A DNA stretch of 64,000 bases from Winogradskyella sp. (GTDB lineage Bacteria > Bacteroidota > Bacteroidia > Flavobacteriales > Flavobacteriaceae), in contig SHBX01000006.1 in assembly GCA_004211785.1 (NCBI GenBank), forward strand, positions 45,339 through 109,338. The letters are read 5' to 3'. The notes under the pieces are model-generated. The model worked only from the letters and a program-made list of their open reading frames with translations. It had not been told where the DNA came from and made no database searches. The position numbers and the translations under genes were made by a program. Below, in pieces: positions 27,801 to 36,430 of the stretch. The stretch's first letter is position 1. Each line of letters begins with the position of its first letter.

Positions 27801-30061
27801 GTAAATATATTGCTTGCTTGATACGTTATACCATCTAAACTATATTCGTAACCAGATGGTACATCATTTACAGTTATGCTTCCAGGTGTTGTACAAATAA
27901 TGTCTTCAGCGACTACTGAAGGATTTAATAGATTTTCGTAAACATTAAAATAAAACTGAACAAAACAACCACCTTCATAATTTATGGTTAATCTATATTG
28001 TCCTGCTGTGTCAGCGACAAAATCAGGGCCTGTAGCTACTTCATTCCATGTACAGGAATCATCTTCATTAGCGCAATCTGTATCAGTTACAGCAGGGCAG
28101 CTAGTCTCATCTAACTGTTCCCAAATAATTGAAGATGCGCCAGATATATTGGTATCTATATTTACAAAATCTTCTGCACCACATAAATAAATATTAGGTA
28201 GTTCTTTACCGTCATTTGGGCAAATGACAACTTCATCAGCAAAAGGAATGACTGGATTTGTTGTTGTACCTCCAAAAAGCTCAACATTGAATTGTTGAAC
28301 AATAGATTGACATGGTGCTAATGCTGTATTAAATGAATAATAAGTACCTGTTGCACTTACTGTTATCGTTTGAGTACTACCAATGACTGGAGTTCCTGTT
28401 GGGCTTGTAGACCAAGAATATGAATCATAACCATCTGCTGCTGTTAAATCTAATGTAGAACCGCAAAGTACCTGCTCTTGTTCAAAAGTGCAGTCTAAAT
28501 TAATTAGAAAGTTAGTGGCTTGAGGAGTTAGCAAACATCCTGTATTGCTATCTATACTTGGATCATCAGTAATCTGAAATGTTGGATTGAAAAATCCATT
28601 GTATGTCGCAAAGGCTTGGTTATTTATAATATTTGAACAAGCATCAGCTAATTGTTGACAAGAATCAACAGTTTCTACTTCAATGCGTATTTCATAAACG
28701 GGATCATTTTCTTCAACTAAATAATCTTCAACATCAAAAATGAGCTCCCTTGTTGCTGGATTATAACTATTAACTGTTACACCAGGTGGAAGCACTAAAT
28801 CGGTAGGATGATTATATACGATATTAATTGGAAGAATATCTCTAATCTGAAGACTTGTTGCATTATCATTTCCTGTATTCTGAAAACCAATCACATAATT
28901 TAATGGTGTAGACAAACCAACTCCTTGACCACCAATATTGTTACCAGAATCGTCTTCTACAATTTTTGTAAGCACAATATTTGGTTCAATAATTTCTACA
29001 GCAAAGGCGAAGAAATACGGGAAATAAGTATCGCCACTAGTTTCCAATCGTATGGTTCCAGATGTTGCATCATTAGCTATGACTGAATTTCCGGGGTTTG
29101 GTATTGCAATTACACCAGTGTCAAACCCAAGTGTATTTGTACTATTAGGCACTCTATTATTTACAGGTAATGCACTTAATTGAGTAACAGAGCTATTGAA
29201 AAAGTTTGCTACAGGTCTATCTGCTGTAGATAAGCTAGTTCCATTTAATCTTAATCGGTCTCCTAAAATTGGACTATCACCTTCAAGAGTGGCGAATGCA
29301 AAATTTGCTCTTACTGGTGCCGGCGCAGGAACTGTTCTAAAACCATCAACAGGAATATCTAAATTTGGATTATTACCAGGAACGCTAATAGCACTAAAAC
29401 CATCAAAACTCGTTATTGATTTACCAGGAAGAGTAGGGTCTTCATATACTATAAAAAGTGACCATCCAGCGGATTGACCGGTACCATTAAATGGGTTAAA
29501 ATTTGCTGTTTCTCCAACTCCTGAAGAAACATTTGCAACGGTATATGTCCCTAAATCTGAACCAGAACCAAAACTAGTAACTATAGAAGTTACATCTGCA
29601 AAGCAGGCATATGAAAAACTATCTCCACCATCTACAGATGTACCTCCTGCATCATAAATTATTGTTCCTGTGATATCATTATATCCACCAGACGGTCCTC
29701 TAAATCTTACATCGGTAATGGGTTCATTACCTGGATTTACAGCACCCCAATATAAACCTGCATATATAATTTCGTAACAATTTGGATTTGGAATTTCTAA
29801 GTCTGCGCTAGAAGAGCTAAAAGTACTAGCGTCACCATCTATATCGATATATTGCATATCGACATTATGATTGTAAACAGAATTATCATTAAATGCATTG
29901 TTATCTGGACCTAGAATATTGTTACCAATTAAGACAATATCACCTTTTAAATCTTGATTAAACCGTGGCGTAAATGGCACATAGTTTTGAGCGTAGGAGT
30001 GTAGTCCTATAAAAATTGTAATGATTATAGTGGCTATACTAGAAAAAGTAGGTTTTTTCAT
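21845..30061 (-). CDS. sprB: Giant gliding-motility adhesin with SprB repeats and type B C-terminal domain
   Basis: 2738 residues. A signal peptide (ends HSYAQ) is followed by a non-repetitive N-terminal region (to about 360), a DUF11-like segment (GLSTPLNYVIGFQNTGND..., about 365-480), a cysteine-bearing region, and then some twenty SprB-type repeats of about 80-90 residues from roughly 850 to 2560. Each has a Cys at its start, GG.APY or GTYxVxVxDxxGC. The last 90 residues (FTPNGDGTTDTWAPGC ... GDYWYVVRPNGT) are the CHU_C/gliding-associated type B signal used by the type IX system. SprB moves along the cell surface to drive gliding. This copy is less than half the length of F. johnsoniae SprB. 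The reading frame is intact throughout. Confidence 0.92.
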   Translation of the reverse strand: MKKPTFSSIATIIITIFIGLHSYAQNYVPFTPRFNQDLKGDIVLIGNNILGPDNNAFNDNSVYNHNVDMQYIDIDGDASTFSSSSADLEIPNPNCYEIIYAGLYWGAVNPGNEPITDVRFRGPSGGYNDITGTIIYDAGGTSVDGGDSFSYACFADVTSIVTSFGSGSDLGTYTVANVSSGVGETANFNPFNGTGQSAGWSLFIVYEDPTLPGKSITSFDGFSAISVPGNNPNLDIPVDGFRTVPAPAPVRANFAFATLEGDSPILGDRLRLNGTSLSTADRPVANFFNSSVTQLSALPVNNRVPNSTNTLGFDTGVIAIPNPGNSVIANDATSGTIRLETSGDTYFPYFFAFAVEIIEPNIVLTKIVEDDSGNNIGGQGVGLSTPLNYVIGFQNTGNDNATSLQIRDILPINIVYNHPTDLVLPPGVTVNSYNPATRELIFDVEDYLVEENDPVYEIRIEVETVDSCQQLADACSNIINNQAFATYNGFFNPTFQITDDPSIDSNTGCLLTPQATNFLINLDCTFEQEQVLCGSTLDLTAADGYDSYSWSTSPTGTPVIGSTQTITVSATGTYYSFNTALAPCQSIVQQFNVELFGGTTTNPVIPFADEVVICPNDGKELPNIYLCGAEDFVNIDTNISGASSIIWEQLDETSCPAVTDTDCANEDDSCTWNEVATGPDFVADTAGQYRLTINYEGGCFVQFYFNVYENLLNPSVVAEDIICTTPGSITVNDVPSGYEYSLDGITYQASNIFTITTPGTYTVYIRQIGINTNPCIFTVPDVQIRERDFTVSTVVTQPFCNGDKGSIQISANDVEPQYTFEIFQGATLVNSVGPIIENTYLFENLNTGIYTVTASTEDGCFYTEDITIVEPPLLTVTAALTTPLTCTDGEITIYPEGGTPPYFYFINSTTDFQTVPEYTVTAAGTYDITVIDANNCSATTSIAVEAALPPDFTVNTSDILCPGSNDGEITITVNNANGSTIQYSIDNGITFSNSPVFTGLSAGNYNVVLEYTFGGSVCTTNPQPAVINENPPIVGTAELSAPFTCTSSGTINVTGVSGGVAPYSYSIDGVNFQPGTTFTGLGQGVYTVTIQDANNCAFITNDITILPLNPPTDLEFSNSPIDCSTNTTTITITNTTGGTGALEYQVIAPASATTPYQSSNVFPGLGPGTYTFQVRDENNCEYSESYTVAPLPVSTVNIVLTEGLDCTASPDAVITGTINGTAPYTYAVSINGSAFSPLGSTGNIFTYSTSTAGDYQFEITDGNGCTVLSSIITVNPIIPPALSAVVQSQNINCNGEATGALDITIDNTVGTPPFVINVNNDTTSTDYGNQTTSLPAGNYTVTITDVNSCTDTQTITISEPDAIVVNSSTVDITCTASGVSQGSVIINSVTGGTAPYNYFVTGTNGYSNSELNATGSTSVSFDVVDFGLYQINVVDANGCSVLIQDALVASPPSDLDITITPTVNCSTGGEATIAVSSALSSSGPFWFSIYQEPFVPYTVGDPNWLAENPAGSASTIFTGLIPGVQYTFVVYDSATNCTYYETSTASIPTNSTLTLSAFGSNNITCIGDADGNVSFTIESVYATNVDVSYQVYESQSLTPIGAIGIGTVPANGSLVITDFESLPFGNYFVSIIETTGPNAGCGIVTAPFNITESEFPLDLSVFVNQNANCNANSGVISAVAENGTAPYQYQITTTPVAPLATNAGWDSASTFNLDANTYYVHVLDAYGCIVTSPATILPMDDSPVITAVVNDDCLDIDGTFQIDVNLASAGISPYSISIDGGAFQTQSFPFTISNLASGNHTVEINDVNGCGNLVSVDILPILDITPEVTALPTCNNDDGAITLSPSGGSGTYTYSILPNSPSISIIGNTISGVPSGLYDITITDSVTGCTEEVSVALPEAIAPTFDLTPTSVTCFSDNTGSFDIDITNYSGTYTYEVIDSINTSVFGIVSANTTTNPLTVSGLTSGTYSVIITQTESPFCSSTSDVIIGSPLEELLLDVSETSNVTCNNNIGTITAIATGGWGDYQYELTGDAAVGYSPNGMFEGLSAGDYTVNVRDAEGCIVSENIRLDEPTPIDAIFTPNTNMLACFGDSNGSITITNVTGGQGNNYTFTLNTISPVVASSGPQTSNVFDGLAAGTYQVVINDGFDCEMISIDIPISEPTPINANLVKASSQTCFTESTLTLSATGGTAPYSYSADSSFTTVLGTFNSSTTFNVPVGTYSYYVRDANNCIAIVSNDITIDPLPDLTISLDSVNPTINCAGDNTGSITATAIGGLGNYIYTLEDTSGNTINATQNTPGYFTELVAGNYVVTVESGDCNTISSTIPITEPPTVLEATLNVTNVQCAGTDNGSILINATGGTGIIKYAISPQLNQFFDTNLFENLEPGDYDIIVQDELGCYLIFTETVTEPVQVLLSIVPNSILPEVCDGDLDGEFSIDISGGTTPYSVSLDNYDGPYTTGLVGQTQFDFTDLAGGDHIVYVRDAEGCESEWNITFPNSVRINPEIELSYDCDQNAQTNTVTVTVDDSITDLSELDYSLNGAPYQASNVFTNIPVGTDNYINVRHSNGCIQTTELFDMSDYDPVTITLSEGELNEIVAQGGGGTGSYTYTFNEEDFGAENTYTITQSGIYIVTVTDANGCTAIAQVELEFVDICVPNYFTPNGDGTTDTWAPGCVDNYPNLEFDIFDRYGRKVATYRVGEYWDGRYNGSELPTGDYWYVVRPNGTSVDRSFVGHFTLYR

Positions 30062-30138
30062 GATATATAATGTTTGATTATTCTTTACCTATCGGGTTTG
30101 GGGCTTAATAGATAAAGAATGCCCTTAATGATATTTTA

Positions 30139-32499
30139 TTAGTTTTCGATTTTAATGATTGACATGTTACTGTTATATGGTTTTGTGCCTTTTAATTTCA
30201 GGTTATTATTAGCTTCTTGAACACTTGCAAACTTTTTAGAGTAGATATAATATTTACTCGTATTGACATCATAGAAGAATTCTACATTGCTTAATCCTGA
30301 TTTTAAGGTTTTAGTTATAAATTCATTTCGTTTATCGACATCGCTATGTACTGCAATTACAGCATAGAAACCATTTTCTACATAGTTGATATTTTTGAGT
30401 ATCTGAATATTGTTTGGCTGTGGTATGCCAAAGTCAAAATCGTCTTCTTTTAATGACGTATCTGTTATAGATGTTGTTTGCTTTAGATTTGTTAAAGTAG
30501 CTCTATCTTGTCTATAACGCTCTTCTTCATTATCAAATTCAGCACGCTTTATACGACGTCTTTTTTCGAACTCTATAGCCAATTGAATATCTTTCAATCT
30601 ACTTTCTAATTTTGCTTTTAGTTCGTCTGTCTCTATTTGTTCAGTTTTTAAGCGCTTAATTTCTTTTTTATAGTAAAGCATAACAACATCATTAACTATT
30701 GTGTCTACTTCTTTTAAATCATCATAAAGCTCTTCTAATTCATTAATCTTTAAATTCCTAGAATCAATAATTTCATCAAGGTCATCTTTAATAGCTTTTA
30801 GAGCTTCATTTTCTTTTGTAATACTCTTAAATGGTTTTGGTTTTACGGCAATACCTTGTTCACTTAAATCATTCTCTTCTTTTAAGTTTTTCAAATTTTC
30901 ATTTTTTCCATCAACAGCTTTATTATATTGATCTAACAAGTTTTGTTGCTGTTCTTTTTCCTGTTCTGTCTGCTTAACAAGGTTTTGCATAGATTGACCT
31001 AACTCATCATCTGGATTAGTTATTAACTCTAATTCTTTTTCTTTTTTAGATTTTTCCTCAGCTAATTTTTGTGCTTCAATTGCAGCTTGTTCTTTAGCCA
31101 GTTTTTCGACCTCAAGTCTTGCTTGTTCTTCTGCTAATTTTCTAGCCTCAATTTCCGCTTGCTCTTTTGCCAATCTATCTGTTTCTAATTGTGCCTTTCT
31201 TTCAGCAGCTTCTTTCTCTTTTTGTGCTACTAATTGTTTAGCCTTGTTTTCGGCCTGTTTTTTTGCTAATAATTCTGCCTCTCGTTTGGCTTTTTCCTCA
31301 GCTAATCTTTTAGCTTCTAATTCAGCTTGTTGTTGAGCAAGTCTTTCAGCATCTTCTTTAGCTTTCAACTCAGCTTGTGCTAATTGTTCTGCTTCTAATC
31401 TTGCTTTCTCATCTGCTAGACGTTTGGCTTCAATAGCCTCAATCTCTGTTTGACCTTCATTGGCTTTAGTAACTACTGGTTCTTTTGTTTTTCGCTTTAT
31501 AGAAGTATATCTAGGATAAGATGGTTTTTTGTATTTCTTAGGTGCAATAAGTGCTGTAACTTCATCCTGACTACTATAATCAAAAAATCTTTCATTTTTG
31601 AAGCGATAGGCTAGTGTTATTTCATGTGAAGGCCCAAAATCACTAAAATCACCAAGTGACATTTCATAATTATATTCTATAGCGATTTCTTCAGTAATGT
31701 TTAAGCCAACACCGCCGGAAGCACCATACATTGTATTATAACCGCCTTGAACCCAAAACCCTTTTGGAATGCTAAGCATAGCATTTGCTGCAATGATAGT
31801 CTCATCTTTTCTAAACTCGCTCCTTACAAGACCAGTAAACTTACTATCATCGAAGAAGCCTCTACTAGACATATAACCTGTATACATAATATGCCCCTGT
31901 AGACCTTGATTGGGTACATCTTCTAGTAATTCTGAAGATTGAACATTATATAAAAACAGGTTTTTTACTGAAACTCCAAAATCAAGAAAAGTAGTTCCAA
32001 AATTAATTCCTGGATTTACAGATACTAAGAAGTTAGATTCTATATTATCTAAAGTAGGATCAGGGAAATTTGTAACAACATTGGAAGCGTTAAGTCCGCT
32101 ACTGTAAGCTGCTAAATTTAATCCAAAGGTTAGATTAGTGTCGCGCTCTAATCTTGCATTGTAAGCAAAGTTTAGTACACCACCATAGGTTGTTAGTACG
32201 CCGTAGTTTTGTTGAAATAATGTAATACCCGCACCGATATCATCAGTAAAACGACCAGAGTACGATACTAAGTAGGATAGAGGTGCATCATTAAACTGAA
32301 CCCATTCACGCTTATTATAAGCACTAACAAATTTGTTTTGCTCTCTAACGAAACTAAAAGTTGGGTTAATAATATTACGATTAAAAGTTAATGAGTTTCT
32401 TACTGGTAACTCAAAAGCAACCACACCATCGCCAGCTTGAGCAGAAATATACTCTAAGAAAGACATACATGCTATAAAGACAAGTAGATGTGTTTTCAT
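30139..32499 (-). CDS. sprD: SprD-like protein: PorP/SprF-type barrel with coiled coil and SPOR-like tail
   Basis: 786 residues. Signal peptide (ends ISAQ); residues about 20-320 match a PorP/SprF beta barrel (NRNIINPTFSFVREQNK, GGYNTMYGASGGVGLNI). Residues about 345-500 are a Lys/Glu/Ala-rich coiled coil with LAEEKAKxEAE-type repeats, and another coil covers 580-680. The last 80 residues (NGFYAVIAVHSDVDKR ... YIYSKKFASVQEA) resemble a SPOR/peptidoglycan-binding fold, so the protein probably links an outer membrane barrel to the cell wall. The place between sprC and sprB is that of sprD in F. johnsoniae. Its ATG overlaps the sprC stop (ATGA). Confidence 0.8.
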   Translation of the reverse strand: MKTHLLVFIACMSFLEYISAQAGDGVVAFELPVRNSLTFNRNIINPTFSFVREQNKFVSAYNKREWVQFNDAPLSYLVSYSGRFTDDIGAGITLFQQNYGVLTTYGGVLNFAYNARLERDTNLTFGLNLAAYSSGLNASNVVTNFPDPTLDNIESNFLVSVNPGINFGTTFLDFGVSVKNLFLYNVQSSELLEDVPNQGLQGHIMYTGYMSSRGFFDDSKFTGLVRSEFRKDETIIAANAMLSIPKGFWVQGGYNTMYGASGGVGLNITEEIAIEYNYEMSLGDFSDFGPSHEITLAYRFKNERFFDYSSQDEVTALIAPKKYKKPSYPRYTSIKRKTKEPVVTKANEGQTEIEAIEAKRLADEKARLEAEQLAQAELKAKEDAERLAQQQAELEAKRLAEEKAKREAELLAKKQAENKAKQLVAQKEKEAAERKAQLETDRLAKEQAEIEARKLAEEQARLEVEKLAKEQAAIEAQKLAEEKSKKEKELELITNPDDELGQSMQNLVKQTEQEKEQQQNLLDQYNKAVDGKNENLKNLKEENDLSEQGIAVKPKPFKSITKENEALKAIKDDLDEIIDSRNLKINELEELYDDLKEVDTIVNDVVMLYYKKEIKRLKTEQIETDELKAKLESRLKDIQLAIEFEKRRRIKRAEFDNEEERYRQDRATLTNLKQTTSITDTSLKEDDFDFGIPQPNNIQILKNINYVENGFYAVIAVHSDVDKRNEFITKTLKSGLSNVEFFYDVNTSKYYIYSKKFASVQEANNNLKLKGTKPYNSNMSIIKIEN

Positions 32500-33962
32500 T
32501 TTATAATCGTTATTGATCCTTTTCTAGTGTCACCTGTATTAGTGGTAATGATGTAATAAAACACCTGATTTATGCTGTTTGAATTCAAATTATCTATAGG
32601 CCAATTGTTTTGGTAATCATTAGTTTGAAACACCTGTTTTCCTTGGCTAGTTAATATTCTTATACTTGTTTCTGTTCCACTTACAAAAGCTGTTGGAATA
32701 ACCCATGTATCATTTATGCCATCTCCATTTGGGCTGATAACATTTGGAATATTATCTACATCAGGAAAAGGTTCTGGAGCTTCGGTTATTTCGAAAATTA
32801 ATTCTCTAGAGCCTGTACAACCTAATGTTTCTGTAACGACTACTTTGTACATCCCAAATTCTGAAGCTGAAAACGTGTTGTCGTATTCACCTTCAATAGG
32901 AGAATTGTTATAGTACCATATGAATTCTGGATTGTTAGCATTTGTTGTAACCTCTACATCAAGAATTTCGCCTTCATCAATTTCATTAGTTTCGGAAACA
33001 TTTGCATCCATATCAAACAATTGACTTTGCAAATCAATAGTTCCTGATGTTTGGCAATCACCCAAGTCTACTTGTACTGAAAATTCACCAGATTCATTTG
33101 TCTGATACATTTGTGCGTCTGCGCCTTCAATAAGTTCACCATCTTTATACCATTGATAACTTAAAGCGCCAATTGTGCTTAGTGTTGTTAAGCCTTGTTC
33201 TGGACAGTACGGATTACCTAAACTTGATGCTATTGTAGCATTAGCCTCACCAGTTGTAGCTTCTATAATTTCAACTCTATTAGAAAATGAATCTGAAGTA
33301 CATGTTCCGTAATTTGTTTCTACAAAATAAGTGCCTTCTTCTGAGACAGATAGTGTTTCGCCAGTATCAATAAACTCAGATGTTGTTGGACTTGTCTCTC
33401 TATACCAATTATATGTTAGTGATGGATAATTCAAAGGCGAATCATTTCCATTAATTCCTGGGTTATCTATGGTTAATAGATAAGCTCCGCCAGGACAATA
33501 CGCACCAGAAGACACTAAGTTGTTTATAGAAAATGGAGAGTCCTGTAATTTGTAATACGCAGCAAAAGCAATTGAATTAGAACTTGTTGCAACAGGTGCA
33601 GTACTTTTTATACGAATTTTATAGTTTTCACCAGCTGTTGTTGTTGGTAATGAAAAATTGAGTGTAGCAGGAGATTCTGTAACTGTTCCTGCGCTAGAGG
33701 TGTATACAACTGTCGCATCTGAGAAATCTCCTTCGGGATCAGACATTTCTACTACAAACTGATTAGAACTTAGTAATCCATTTTGAGGTGAAAACACGAA
33801 GGTTACACTATAAGAATTAAAAGATTCGCTAGCACAAGCTTGACTAAAGCCCAAGTTTGGTGTACCTATAACTATCTGTGCATTTAGAAATTGCATAGAA
33901 GCTAAGGCTAGAGCCAATAGGTATAGATAGGTTATCTTTATTTTAGCAATTTGGGGGCACAT
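32496..33962 (-). CDS. sprC: SprC-like secreted protein with type B C-terminal domain
   Basis: 488 residues. The signal sequence is within the first 30 residues (LYLLALALASMQFLNAQ). Ig/PKD-like domains with paired cysteines follow, containing the repeated YxWYxxxxxI pattern (LTYNWYRETSP, YQWYKDGELIEGA, EFIWYYNNSPIEG). The C terminus, NVISPNGDGINDTWVIP to KGSITIIK, is a CHU_C/type IX type B signal, so it is exported to the surface. By position it corresponds to SprC of F. johnsoniae, which supports gliding on surfaces. It is coupled to sprD by a 4-bp ATGA overlap. Confidence 0.8.
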   Translation of the reverse strand: MCPQIAKIKITYLYLLALALASMQFLNAQIVIGTPNLGFSQACASESFNSYSVTFVFSPQNGLLSSNQFVVEMSDPEGDFSDATVVYTSSAGTVTESPATLNFSLPTTTAGENYKIRIKSTAPVATSSNSIAFAAYYKLQDSPFSINNLVSSGAYCPGGAYLLTIDNPGINGNDSPLNYPSLTYNWYRETSPTTSEFIDTGETLSVSEEGTYFVETNYGTCTSDSFSNRVEIIEATTGEANATIASSLGNPYCPEQGLTTLSTIGALSYQWYKDGELIEGADAQMYQTNESGEFSVQVDLGDCQTSGTIDLQSQLFDMDANVSETNEIDEGEILDVEVTTNANNPEFIWYYNNSPIEGEYDNTFSASEFGMYKVVVTETLGCTGSRELIFEITEAPEPFPDVDNIPNVISPNGDGINDTWVIPTAFVSGTETSIRILTSQGKQVFQTNDYQNNWPIDNLNSNSINQVFYYIITTNTGDTRKGSITIIK

Positions 33963-34018
33963 TGGTCGTGGTTGTAGTTTTTTAATCTATAGGCTAATTT
34001 TTTTAGATAGGGCTTGAC

Positions 34019-35344
34019 TTAGTTGTCATCTAAATCATCAATATCATCACTATCCGTAGTGGCTACGATTTTATTAATTCGTAATCTAAAATCTGGAGTT
34101 CTTGGATGTCTTAAATCTATAAAAGTTTCAGAATCTGGACCTTTAGAATAAACATTATCAAAAGCTCTACTTCCGTACCAACTCTCTAAATCTTCATTAT
34201 TTGAATTGTACTTAGTGAAAATATTGCCTTTACAATTATTAAAATAAGTACGCTCAAAATTGATTTTTTGAAGATTGTCGTTATTAATCTGAATATCTTC
34301 ATCGAAGAATACAGCAGGATTAAAACCAGAAATGACACTTCCTTTTAAAGAGAAAATCGCATCTTTTTCTATGTAAATGGCTTCTTTTACTAGTCCGATA
34401 CTTATATCGTATTTTAAATCATCACTAATATTTATCATAGTTAGATTTGAAGCCAGAACCAGAGTGTTAGGTTTTGTTGGGTCTATATCCTCAATATTAT
34501 TATAGGATGATACATACATACATCTATAACCATCTGGGCTAGAAACATAAGGTGACCTTGCAGCTAATGAGTTTTCAATAATTACTTGAGCGCCGTGATT
34601 AAATTTATAATCATTGCGATTAGATTTATATGAAACTAGTTTATTTAATGTCACGTTACCTCCAATAACACTAAATGCATCACCAGAACAATAACTTACC
34701 ATAATATTTTCTATAGTAGTTTCATTTCCAACACCAGCTAATGTTAGACCATTAAAGTATCCAAACTCTTTTGTTCTTCTACCAGCATATTCAATTCTAA
34801 CATAGCTCAATATTCCAGAATTGCTGACTTCATTCTCTCCGCCATAAGTAATATTATTGAAGTTACTAGGTTTAAGACCGAAGTTTAACGAGCTTTCGTT
34901 ACCAAATTTATTAGTTGGTGCGTCACTTAAAATAAATATACCACCCCAATCGCCTGGTTTTTTCATTGGTCTATTTGAGGTAAAGACTATTGGATCTGTT
35001 TGTTCTCCTTCAGCAATAATTTTTGACCCATTGCTAATTGTTAATGAGCCTCTAGTTTTATAATCGCCTAAGATTACTGTTCCAGGTTCTATTGTTAGTG
35101 TGGTACTATCGGTTACAAAGACATCACCTAATAATAGATAAGTATCTCGCTTTTTTAAAGTTATATCACTAGTAATATCTCCTGTTAAAATTTGAGTAGG
35201 TTCACCATAGTTGGTTTTATTTGGTTTAAATTCTGCCCAAGGACTTAGCCAGTTATCAAATCCAATAATTCCCTTTTCTTGTTGGGCTGTAATGCATGCT
35301 ATAACAAATAGACATAGAACAGCACTGAGCGTAATTTTTTTCAT
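34019..35344 (-). CDS. Secreted protein with right-handed beta-helix-like repeats, first gene of the spr operon
   Basis: 441 residues; signal peptide MKKITLSAVLCLFVIACITAQ, with the Cys inside the hydrophobic core and no clear lipobox. Short repeats such as TLTIEPGTVILGD, SLTISNGSKIIAEG and DPIVFTSNRPMKKPGDWGG are typical of exported parallel beta-helix proteins, and DWGGI-x-I recurs in surface proteins of this group. The C terminus is acidic (SDDIDDLDDN), with no visible type A or B secretion domain. It precedes sprC by 57 bp and shares its promoter, so a link to adhesin display is inferred from position; I know of no proven role. Confidence 0.7.
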   Translation of the reverse strand: MKKITLSAVLCLFVIACITAQQEKGIIGFDNWLSPWAEFKPNKTNYGEPTQILTGDITSDITLKKRDTYLLLGDVFVTDSTTLTIEPGTVILGDYKTRGSLTISNGSKIIAEGEQTDPIVFTSNRPMKKPGDWGGIFILSDAPTNKFGNESSLNFGLKPSNFNNITYGGENEVSNSGILSYVRIEYAGRRTKEFGYFNGLTLAGVGNETTIENIMVSYCSGDAFSVIGGNVTLNKLVSYKSNRNDYKFNHGAQVIIENSLAARSPYVSSPDGYRCMYVSSYNNIEDIDPTKPNTLVLASNLTMINISDDLKYDISIGLVKEAIYIEKDAIFSLKGSVISGFNPAVFFDEDIQINNDNLQKINFERTYFNNCKGNIFTKYNSNNEDLESWYGSRAFDNVYSKGPDSETFIDLRHPRTPDFRLRINKIVATTDSDDIDDLDDN

Positions 35345-35378
35345 AGAGGTTAAGTTTATTTTTTGATGAGGGCTATAT

Positions 35379-35409
35379 CAAACGTATAATTATTATCTAT
35401 AAAATACAA
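35379..35409 (-). promoter_or_regulatory. Promoter of the spr (gliding adhesin) operon
   Basis: On the minus strand: TTG (35409-35407), 20-nt spacer, TACGTTTG (35386-35379), matching TTG-N17-20-TAnnTTTG. It is 35 bp ahead of the ATG at 35344 and is the only good promoter I see for the five genes down to 20833. Confidence 0.6.
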
Positions 35410-35533
35410 CTAATATCGATGTAATACATTAATTATTTAGAAAAAAAAGAAATAACTTACAAATAAAGACGTTTTGTCGGAGTTTCAATTATATAAAGTT
35501 GAATATCAGCATAAAAGAAAATAATTAAAAGCC

Positions 35534-35565
35534 ATAAAAAAAGCCTCAATAACTATTATTGAGGC
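35534..35565 (-). terminator. Intrinsic terminator after the small secreted protein
   Basis: Perfect 9-bp stem GCCTCAATA / TATTGAGGC (35543-35551, 35557-35565). On the minus strand it is followed by TTTTTTTA (35542 downwards). It closes the gene at 35596-36048 and so separates it from the spr operon. Confidence 0.8.
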
Positions 35566-35595
35566 CTTTAACTACATATTAATTAAGCTTGTTCA

Positions 35596-36048
35596 TCAAT
35601 TTGATTTAAAATCATTATAAGTATGCAAAGATTTTAAAGTGGATTCATAAAACAATATTGCGGCTATCAAATCTGAAGTATCAGAATAGGGTAGTATTTT
35701 CTTTTGAAATTCTATAGTATCCTCAAAATAGACATCAGAAGCTTCTTTATTTTCTACCAATGCTTTTCTATTTTCTTTTGTGTCTGGAATACCTAAAGTT
35801 GACATAGTAACATTTGAGTTTGTTGCAAATGCAATATTTGGCAAGATATTTACAATTACTTCTATACGTTCTATATATAAGTCAAGTAATTCTCCTTTAT
35901 TCATTCTATTGAGCTCTTCTCGCTCATGGTATTTAGCGATGCTTATTTTTCCACTAATAAAACTTAGTGCGTTTTGCTTTTTTTGGGCATTTACAAAGGT
36001 AGATACACAAAAAAATGCAAGCATAAATAGGGTAATTTTAGTCTTCAT
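35596..36048 (-). CDS. Small secreted protein, unknown function
   Basis: 150 residues; signal peptide MKTKITLFMLAFFCVSTFVNAQ. The mature part is helical, with no cysteines and no motif that I recognise. It has its own promoter-like -7 element and terminator. The -7 region is nearly the same as that of the spr operon next door, which may mean shared regulation. Confidence 0.65.
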   Translation of the reverse strand: MKTKITLFMLAFFCVSTFVNAQKKQNALSFISGKISIAKYHEREELNRMNKGELLDLYIERIEVIVNILPNIAFATNSNVTMSTLGIPDTKENRKALVENKEASDVYFEDTIEFQKKILPYSDTSDLIAAILFYESTLKSLHTYNDFKSN

Positions 36049-36078
36049 TTCTATAGGTTTTTATTAGACTGGGCAAGA

Positions 36079-36086
36079 CAAACATA
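36079..36086 (-). promoter_or_regulatory. Candidate -7 element TATGTTTG for the 150-residue protein
   Basis: Minus-strand match to TAnnTTTG, 31 bp before the ATG. The flanking bases (CAAACATATATAATTATT on the plus strand) closely resemble those of the spr promoter (CAAACGTATAATTATT). Confidence 0.45.
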
Positions 36087-36430
36087 TATAATTATTTATG
36101 AATTTCGGTCTAATATTGATGTTTTTTTGAAAAAAAATATTATCAATGAAATGCATTTTTAAGCGACAAACTGCATAAATAGTGGATTAAATGCAATTAT
36201 TTTAGACGAAATACATTTGCTAAATTTTCATATCACATGTAGGATTTTTAGTATAAATCGAAAGAAATTAGAAATATTTTTACTAAAATATAGACTTAAT
36301 TAATCTGTTATTCATCGATATAATTTGCAATCATAATCATTACATCGAATATTTTTTGCATTCAATTGATTTTTATGGCTTTACAATAATAATTACTCAA
36401 ATTGAGACTCCAAATCAATATTATTCTGCC
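36087..36430. other. AT-rich intergenic stretch between divergent genes
   Basis: No gene, RNA or repeat is visible. It holds the upstream regions of the divergent genes at 36048 (minus) and 36431 (plus). A TTG-spaced TAnnTTTG match for the plus gene is not evident. Confidence 0.6.

Noticed and set aside
23000..29000. Possible tandem DNA repeats or CRISPR-like array inside the sprB region
   Set aside because: The periodicity is at protein level (SprB repeats of 80-90 residues, diverged). There are no short identical DNA repeats with unique spacers.
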